Shown here piece after piece: positions 58,628-64,000 of a stretch of DNA of 64,000 nt (position 1 is the first letter of the stretch; each line of letters opens with the position of its first letter). Where the stretch lies: contig NZ_BFAY01000011.1 of the NCBI RefSeq assembly GCF_003112675.1, positions 1-64,000 on the forward strand, given 5' to 3'. Source of the DNA: Leptospira johnsonii. GTDB lineage: Bacteria; Spirochaetota; Leptospiria; Leptospirales; Leptospiraceae. The translations under genes were made by a program, and so were the position numbers. Under the pieces are notes generated by a model. That model saw only the letters and a list, made by a program, of their open reading frames with translations, searched no databases and was not told where the DNA came from.

Positions 58628-59896
58628 ATGGTCTTTTTATTTCTATATTATACGTCGCCCTATGGTTCGATTCCAGAAATAAAACGTAAGAGATCCAAAT
58701 TGAAATATTTATTCTCCAAAAATGAATCCGAATTACCCGCATTAAACGGCTTAAGAGCCTTATCCATTTTTTTAGTGATCTTATTCCATATGGGTACCGG
58801 TGCTAGTAGCATTTTAAAAACGGATAATGATATCATAAACACTATCGCTCAGAATTTCAGAACAGGGGTAGACCTGTTCTTTATGTTAAGCGGTTTTTTA
58901 ATCTACGGTGGCCTATTAGATGAAAATTTTAAGACCTCCAATATAGACTTAAAGACATTTTATCTAAAGAGAACACTAAGAATCATGCCAGCATATTATA
59001 TTTGCCTGTTAATTAATTTTCTCCAATCAAAAAGTATATACAAATTATATGAAAAACTACCAAATCCGACTCTTACACAAATTACCGCCCACGAAACATT
59101 GGGAAATTCTTTAACTAATTCCTGGGCAGACATCTTATACATTTCAAATTATTTTCATGACAGACTCTTTTATTTTGGCTGGTCTCTTTCCATAGAAGAG
59201 CAATTCTACCTAATAGTCCCAAGCTTATGCCTTCTTCTACTTTTTAAAGTTAAAGATAATACAAGAAGGGTCTTAGTTTTAATTCTATTTTTCTTACCTT
59301 TGCTTTTAAGAACGACTTATTATTTTGTAGGAATAAATAGATTCTGGATAGATACCCATACTGAAACAAGATTTGATGCGATTGTGATCGGAATGCTTAT
59401 AGCCGAATTAGTAAGATGGCGACCCTCTTACTTTAAAAATGAAAATCAAAGAACAAACTTAATTCTCTCAATCGGATTTTTGATTTCCCTGAGCATTTCC
59501 TTTCTTATAAAACGAAGCACAGGAAATCTAGTTTTTATTTTTACATCTTTTCAGATTGCCTATAGTCTTCTCTTCATCTTATCTCTAATTGAAGGTAGTT
59601 TCTGGAACAAACTCTTAAGCCTTTCCATATTTCGGCCCGTTGCCAGGGTGAGTTATACAATGTATTTATGGCATGGAACTTTACTTTCATTGTCCATTTA
59701 CATTCTTTCTAAAATATTTTTAAATGGAAAAATCGGAATTTTGGCCTTTCTATGTATAGGTGTTTATTCAACACTGTTTGTGTTTATACTCTGCATCCCT
59801 ATTTTCTACATAACCGAAAGACCTTTCTTGGCACTGAGAGATTACCTAGTCAAAAGAATGAAAAAAAAGAAAAACGAAACAATGGTCCCGAACTAA
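58628..59896 (+). CDS. acyltransferase 3 family membrane protein
   Basis: An OafA/YrhL-like membrane acyltransferase of 422 residues with about ten hydrophobic segments. The signature LNGLRALSIFLVILFHMGTG (about 39-58) contains the catalytic His. The region RTGVDLFFMLSGFLI (about 78-92) and SLSIEEQFYLIVP (about 187-199) are also typical. Such enzymes acetylate or acylate cell-surface sugars. The sequence is notably AT-rich compared with its neighbours. The start at 58628 lacks a clear ribosome site. The target glycan is unknown. Confidence 0.85.
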   Translation: MVFLFLYYTSPYGSIPEIKRKRSKLKYLFSKNESELPALNGLRALSIFLVILFHMGTGASSILKTDNDIINTIAQNFRTGVDLFFMLSGFLIYGGLLDENFKTSNIDLKTFYLKRTLRIMPAYYICLLINFLQSKSIYKLYEKLPNPTLTQITAHETLGNSLTNSWADILYISNYFHDRLFYFGWSLSIEEQFYLIVPSLCLLLLFKVKDNTRRVLVLILFFLPLLLRTTYYFVGINRFWIDTHTETRFDAIVIGMLIAELVRWRPSYFKNENQRTNLILSIGFLISLSISFLIKRSTGNLVFIFTSFQIAYSLLFILSLIEGSFWNKLLSLSIFRPVARVSYTMYLWHGTLLSLSIYILSKIFLNGKIGILAFLCIGVYSTLFVFILCIPIFYITERPFLALRDYLVKRMKKKKNETMVPN

Positions 59897-60032
59897 ACAT
59901 CTATCTTTTGAATTGTTCCCAATCTTCTCTGGTCAAAAGATAAACCTTGCAGTCTCCCATTCTGCTAAAGTTTTTAAATCTCCATGTCGCGACTCGAAGA
60001 GAGATTTTAGGTTCTTTCATGGAAATATAATA

Positions 60033-60554
60033 TTAGATAATTCCTTTAATTTCCAGGAATATTAAGATCATGGAAGAAGTAACTCCCACTAAAAGACAAC
60101 GATAACTCCATCTCAAATATCTATATTTTGTAAAGTAGAGGGATTTTCCCAAATTATATAGATCTCTAGTCAATGCCTCATACAAAGAAGAATCTTCCGA
60201 AGCGATCTCTTCCATCTTAGTCATAAATTCTTTTTCACTCAACGGAGCAAAATGTCCGAAAAACAAAGGATTTATTTTACCGTTCTTTTTCTGTTTGAAC
60301 GTAGGCATGACTGCAAGTATAGCTAAGCTTGCTGCGATTACGATAAATACCATCAGGGTCAGCAATCCTGTTCTATAGACCGGCCTTTGAACATAGCCCA
60401 AGGAGAGTGAGAGTATTACAAATGAAGCGGCGATCAAAATATTTGCCTTTTGGTCCGCCATTTGGCTGAGTTGAGAATGATGTTGGTGAACGGTCCTAAA
60501 AAGGTAATCTACTGCAGAACGTGCGCGAACCGTTTTGAAATGATCTGATTCCAT
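60033..60554 (-). CDS. Pycsar effector-like (PycTM / DUF5706-type) membrane protein
   Basis: A 173-residue protein. The segment SQLSQMADQKANILIAASFVILS (about 30-52, shown in part) with two adjacent hydrophobic helices (about 38-58 and 63-85), and a third at the C-terminus (about 150-170), matches the layout of the two-helix effector of Pycsar anti-phage systems (ADxKA motif before a membrane helix). No pyrimidine cyclase gene is nearby, so this is an orphan or a house-keeping relative. It is divergent from the RecA-like gene of the polymerase cassette. Confidence 0.6.
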   Translation of the reverse strand: MESDHFKTVRARSAVDYLFRTVHQHHSQLSQMADQKANILIAASFVILSLSLGYVQRPVYRTGLLTLMVFIVIAASLAILAVMPTFKQKKNGKINPLFFGHFAPLSEKEFMTKMEEIASEDSSLYEALTRDLYNLGKSLYFTKYRYLRWSYRCLLVGVTSSMILIFLEIKGII

Positions 60555-60687
60555 AGCTCCAAGGATTTGGTAAAATCATTTTCGACAAGACATAAATAGT
60601 TATAGCCCATAGCCCAAACTCCTCTTTTTGGAATTCCAACACTTCATTTCACTTTACATATTTCAACATATCATTTATATAGTATAT

Positions 60688-61335
60688 ATGTATTTAGGTC
60701 CCCTGGAAGGTTTCCAAGACCAGTTGTTTCGCCCGGTCCTAGGCTGGAGCAGGGACAATGTCGGGCTTTTAACAGGAAGGCAGGGAATCTACAAACTGGC
60801 GCTTCGTTGGGAATACGCATTTGCGGTTTCCGGATTCCAGGTTTTTAATTTGGACTGCGCCATTCGTTTCGACGTGTTTACCATCACTGAAGAGACCAGA
60901 AAGAGGAGAGTATCTCCCGAGGCTCTTTTGGAAAAGATCCTAGTGCAGAGAGCATTCACTCCTTATCAAATCTTGGACTCCTTATGGGAGATCTATTCTT
61001 CTACAAAAGAAAATACGATCTACTTCATCTTAGCTCCCTGCAAACAATTCTTCGATGGAGATGTTCAGGACGACGAGGGTCTTTTTCTTTTGGAAAAGTT
61101 GGTATTATTATTGGAACGTATGCGTTCCAAACAAATCCCGATCGTGCTTGTGGAGTCCACAAAATACACTCATCCCAACTTTCAAAAAATTTTTCCCAAG
61201 TTAGTGGAGCTCTCCGAAGATCTTTGGGAATTAAATGTGGTGGAAGGTCATTCTTATCTAAAGATCAGAAAAGCGAAATCTATATACGAGATCGGAACGG
61301 ATCCGAATTCCAAACAGGAGTTTATTTATGGGTAG
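60688..61335 (+). CDS. RecA-superfamily-like protein with degenerate P-loop
   Basis: A 215-residue protein resembling RecA/RadA-type ATPases in fold order only. The position of Walker A reads GRQGIYKL (30-37) and lacks the GK[ST] end. DCAIRFDVF (56-64) follows on the next strand. VQRAFTPYQILDSL (86-99) and a Walker-B-like strand IYFILAP (111-117) with an acidic FFDGDVQDDEG after it complete the pattern. The frame is open from TTG 60628, but ATG 60688 gives a soluble N-terminus. It overlaps the next small gene by eight bases and so heads the polymerase cassette. Nucleotide binding is doubtful. Confidence 0.55.
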   Translation: MYLGPLEGFQDQLFRPVLGWSRDNVGLLTGRQGIYKLALRWEYAFAVSGFQVFNLDCAIRFDVFTITEETRKRRVSPEALLEKILVQRAFTPYQILDSLWEIYSSTKENTIYFILAPCKQFFDGDVQDDEGLFLLEKLVLLLERMRSKQIPIVLVESTKYTHPNFQKIFPKLVELSEDLWELNVVEGHSYLKIRKAKSIYEIGTDPNSKQEFIYG

Positions 61336-61588
61336 GACGGTTATTCCATATTCTAGGCAAATGCAGTATATCGAGTCCAGTCTTGGACAATACAGAAGAG
61401 GGCTTCGTAAACCGGACCAGGAAATTTTTGACGAATTGATCCGAACTGCAAAACTCCAGGTGCAGGCAGGAGTAATGGCTTCTTCTCCCTATCCGATCGA
61501 TATCATGCTTCTTACGATGATGATCGATCTAAAAAAGGAAATACTTAGATTAAAAAAAGAATCGGAAGCTCTTCGGAAACAAGAATGA
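61328..61588 (+). CDS. small helical protein of the polymerase cassette
   Basis: An 86-residue protein. The N-terminal half is basic (GRTVIPYSRQ, YRRGLRKPDQ). The C-terminal half is helical, ending in a charged coiled-coil-like stretch (DLKKEILRLKKESEALRKQ). No family is recognised. Both ends overlap other genes: eight bases with the RecA-like gene, four (ATGA) with the B-family polymerase. This tight packing implies the product is needed in fixed ratio with its neighbours, perhaps as an adaptor (inference). Confidence 0.65.
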   Translation: MGRTVIPYSRQMQYIESSLGQYRRGLRKPDQEIFDELIRTAKLQVQAGVMASSPYPIDIMLLTMMIDLKKEILRLKKESEALRKQE

Positions 61589-63882
61589 ATCTCCAAACTG
61601 CCAAGGGATATCTGTTCGACGTTTATCATGCGGAGGACATGGTATATCTTTGGTTAAAAAATGAAGAAGGTGTACCCCAACTCTTCTTAGATAAATTTAA
61701 TCCGATCATCTATGCAAGAGGAGAAGCCGGCCTACTTAAAAAATTAGTAAAACGCCTTTTCGAATTAGATGCCATCCAAGACATTCCGGTTTATGAAAAT
61801 AGAAACCTATTCTACGAAAACAAAACAGTTCCGGTCCTAAAAATTGTAATCACCAGACCTTCTATCCTTCCCAAGATCAGCCGTAAATTATACGCTCTAT
61901 ACGGGAAATTCGAGATCTATCATTCAGATCTAGATCTTCCTACCAGTTATATGTTCCAGAAAGGTCTCTTTCCTTTATGCAAAATGGAGATCGATTATAC
62001 AGAAGATCCTGGAGCGAGAAGAGTCGTAAATGTCAGAACAGAGGACTCTCCTCTAGAAATGGACTACGAGGTCCCCAAATTCAAGATCATGTATTTGGAA
62101 CTCAAAAAAAGTCACAGGATCAATCTAGAAAATAATCCTTTGATCGTAAGAACGGATACGGACTGCCATGAATTGTCCGGAACAAACCCCAAAAAATTAT
62201 TAGAAAAACTAGATATACTTTTAAGGGAAGAAGATCCGGACATTCTTCTTACCCGGTATGGAGACCAGGTCATTCTACCCTACTTGTTCTACCAATCACA
62301 AAGACAAGGATTTCTACCCGCATTGGACAGGGATAGGACAACGCCCATCCGAAGAAATATCAGCACCAAAGGAACCAGTTACTTTACCTACGGAAATATA
62401 GTGTTCAGGGCACCTTCTTATCCTTTATTCGGAAGATGGCATATTGATTCTAAAAACAGTTTCGTGTATAAGGAAGCGGATCTAATGGGAGTCGTAGAGC
62501 TCGCGAGACTTTCCAGACTTCCTATGCAAAAAATGGCGAGAGCATCTACGGGAAAGGCGCTCACTTATATCGAAACGGACGTAGCATTAAGAAGAGGTTA
62601 TCTAGTTCCTTGGCAAAAAAGTGCGGTAGAAGCTCCTAAAACGGCCCTCCAATTACTGGAAGCAGACAAGGGAGGATTAGTTTTTCAGCCGGATGTCAGT
62701 TACGGAAAAATAGCGGAGAACGTTGCACAATTAGATTTTGCGCAAATGTATCCAAGCATCATGGCAATGCATAATATTTCTCCCGAATGTGTAAACTGCC
62801 TTTGTTGCAGTTCCGACGAAACAGTTCCAAAGGCCCCGGACATAGGATATCGTATATGCAATAAACGTAAAGGAGTTGTTTCAGAAGCCTTGGAGCATGT
62901 ATTGGAAAGAAGGGCGTATTACAAGCGGCAATCCAAGATCACTTCCGGAAAACAATTAGAAGATTACGAAGCTAAACAAGCCAGTTTGAAATGGATGTTA
63001 GTCACTTCTTTCGGATACTTGGGTTACAGGAATGCAAAATTCGGAAGATTAGAAAGCCACGAAAGTGTAAACGCATTTGGAAGAGAAAAACTTCTACTCG
63101 CAAAAGAAACCGCAGAAGAATTCGGTTACGAGTTTGTTCACGCGATTACTGACAGCATTTTTATTAAAAACCACGATTCTTCTTCTTTAACTTCCTCCGA
63201 ATTAGATTCTTTGTGTTTAGAAATACAGAAGAAGACCGGGATCAGAATGGAAGTGGACGGGATCTATACCTGGTTACTTTTTCCCCCTTCCAGTCAGGAT
63301 TCTGAAATGCCTGTGGCAAACAGATATATGGGAAGATTCCAATCCGGAAAATTGAAATGTAGAGGAATAGGAGCCAGAAGAAAGGACCTACCTTCTTTTA
63401 TCACAAGCGCTCAAAGTGAAATGTTGGAATGGATGAAGACCAAGGTCACAATCAAAGATCTGAAAGAGTCTGAATCCGAAATTTTATCCATCTATCATAA
63501 ATACGATTCCATGATCCGTCAAAATCATATTTCACCGGAAAATCTACTACTTGTCAAATCCAGCTCCAGAGAATTGGAAGAATACGAAGTAATGGGAGCC
63601 ACTGCACTTTCCATGATGAAACTTAAAGATTTGGGAATGGATGTGCAAGCAGGAGAGAAAATAAAATACTTAGTATTGAACCAAAGATCAAAAACAAAAG
63701 ATAGAAGATACATGCCGGAAGAAGAATTACAACTCTATCCGAACAAGATCAAAAAGACAGGTTTCGACAATGAATATTATAGAAAAATGTTGGTTGGGGT
63801 CTTCAGAGAAGTTTGGGCGGAATTTGCATCCTTTAGGGATTTTGATTCTCTCATAGATCCCCAAGGAAAATTCGACTTTTAA
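61585..63882 (+). CDS. B-family DNA polymerase
   Basis: A 765-residue DNA polymerase of family B. Motif A is LDFAQMYPSI with Asp384. Motif B is K469-WMLVTSFGYLG, where the usual KxxxNSxYG has Val-Thr and Phe. Motif C is ITDS with Asp523; the first Asp of DTD is Ile, but the metal-binding second Asp is kept. A Cys-rich insert (about 398-405 and 422) follows motif A. The exonuclease region (about 185-300) has lost key acids: YLELKK replaces the DxE site and YGDQVILPYL the NxxxFD site; a YxxxD (YKEAD) remains. Polymerisation looks possible; proofreading looks unlikely. Confidence 0.9.
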   Translation: MNLQTAKGYLFDVYHAEDMVYLWLKNEEGVPQLFLDKFNPIIYARGEAGLLKKLVKRLFELDAIQDIPVYENRNLFYENKTVPVLKIVITRPSILPKISRKLYALYGKFEIYHSDLDLPTSYMFQKGLFPLCKMEIDYTEDPGARRVVNVRTEDSPLEMDYEVPKFKIMYLELKKSHRINLENNPLIVRTDTDCHELSGTNPKKLLEKLDILLREEDPDILLTRYGDQVILPYLFYQSQRQGFLPALDRDRTTPIRRNISTKGTSYFTYGNIVFRAPSYPLFGRWHIDSKNSFVYKEADLMGVVELARLSRLPMQKMARASTGKALTYIETDVALRRGYLVPWQKSAVEAPKTALQLLEADKGGLVFQPDVSYGKIAENVAQLDFAQMYPSIMAMHNISPECVNCLCCSSDETVPKAPDIGYRICNKRKGVVSEALEHVLERRAYYKRQSKITSGKQLEDYEAKQASLKWMLVTSFGYLGYRNAKFGRLESHESVNAFGREKLLLAKETAEEFGYEFVHAITDSIFIKNHDSSSLTSSELDSLCLEIQKKTGIRMEVDGIYTWLLFPPSSQDSEMPVANRYMGRFQSGKLKCRGIGARRKDLPSFITSAQSEMLEWMKTKVTIKDLKESESEILSIYHKYDSMIRQNHISPENLLLVKSSSRELEEYEVMGATALSMMKLKDLGMDVQAGEKIKYLVLNQRSKTKDRRYMPEEELQLYPNKIKKTGFDNEYYRKMLVGVFREVWAEFASFRDFDSLIDPQGKFDF

Positions 63883-63883
63883 A

Positions 63884-64000
63884 TTAAAGAGCACCCTTTT
63901 GCATTAACTCTAGATTTTTAATATACCTGTCCCTTTCTCCAGGATGATCCGATTTACCCTTAAACTCCAAACCTAAAGTCAAATTTCCGTCCTCATCTTT
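63884..64000 (-). CDS. C-terminal end of a gene running out of the window
   Basis: The last 38 codons of a minus-strand gene, ending with TAA at 63884-63886, two bases past the polymerase stop. The visible residues begin KDEDGNLTLGLEFKGKSDH and end LMQKGAL. It is hydrophilic, with no motif. Its frame is exactly continuous to the window edge. The product cannot be identified from this part. Confidence 0.6.
   Translation of the reverse strand, partial: KDEDGNLTLGLEFKGKSDHPGERDRYIKNLELMQKGAL

Noticed and set aside
61585..63882. Prophage origin of the B-family polymerase
   Set aside because: No capsid, terminase, integrase or tail gene lies nearby, and the cassette sits among ordinary chromosomal genes.
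1..64000. tRNA, rRNA, CRISPR arrays and common riboswitches
   Set aside because: I saw no cloverleaf-like spacer sequence, no regularly spaced direct repeats and no recognisable riboswitch core; small RNAs without strong signatures could be missed.

Overview
The window is chromosomal DNA of a spirochaete, almost certainly Leptospira and possibly one of the intermediate (P2) species. The base composition looks moderately AT-rich. Many secreted proteins carry a short lipobox ending in Cys. The shape operon is mreB-mreC-mreD-mrdA-rodA. An unusual PTPS-like protein carries an active-site Glu in place of Cys, as reported for folB-deficient spirochaetes. The species is an inference; no rRNA or tRNA gene is present to fix it.

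Layout. 1-4.7 kb: AraC regulator, FAD monooxygenase, amino-acid permease and a small membrane protein. 4.8-8.4 kb: a lipid-modification locus read leftward (AraC-type membrane regulator, fatty-acid desaturase, HHxxxDG acyltransferase). 8.7-10.8 kb: crotonase and acyl-CoA dehydrogenase. 10.8-17.2 kb: membrane and secreted proteins (GH18-like lipoprotein, Cys-rich protein, matrixin-like lipoprotein), an SDR, and the bcp-pepA pair. 17.2-17.9 kb: a 710-base gap with a long inverted repeat. 17.9-26.5 kb: lytic transglycosylase, ferredoxin/MBL fusion, solute-binding protein, acetoacetyl-CoA synthetase, PTPS-III, a DUF1858-like protein and several unknowns. 26.6-32.7 kb: the rod-shape operon, divergent from ppx/gppA. 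35.1-37.4 kb: an MddA-like methyltransferase/hot-dog pair divergent from a MarR gene, with two matching operator-like sites. 37.4-42.0 kb: two-component signalling genes beside the remnant of a SpoIIE phosphatase. 42.2-48.0 kb: 2-oxoglutarate dehydrogenase genes in the order sucB-lpdA-sucA plus a small gene. 48.2-54.1 kb: MBL hydrolase with PBP1A, a rhomboid-like protein without its catalytic His, and a beta-barrel/SGNH pair. 54.3-56.5 kb: lipoate ligase and glyA. 56.6-64 kb: two membrane proteins, a Pycsar-effector-like protein, and a tightly overlapped three-gene cassette ending in a B-family DNA polymerase.

How the genes work together. Cell-wall synthesis is prominent: MreBCD, PBP2, RodA, PBP1A and a lytic transglycosylase. 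Fatty-acid and acyl-CoA metabolism recurs (desaturase, acyltransferase, crotonase, dehydrogenase, acetoacetyl-CoA synthetase), which fits an organism living on fatty acids. The lipoate ligase could supply lipoyl groups for SucB.

The best candidate for an undescribed system is 60,688-63,882. It encodes a RecA-superfamily-like protein with an eroded P-loop, an 86-residue helical protein, and a B-family polymerase whose proofreading motifs have decayed. The organisation resembles ImuA/ImuB/DnaE2 mutasomes, but with a PolB enzyme. That parallel is an inference from motifs and gene order only.
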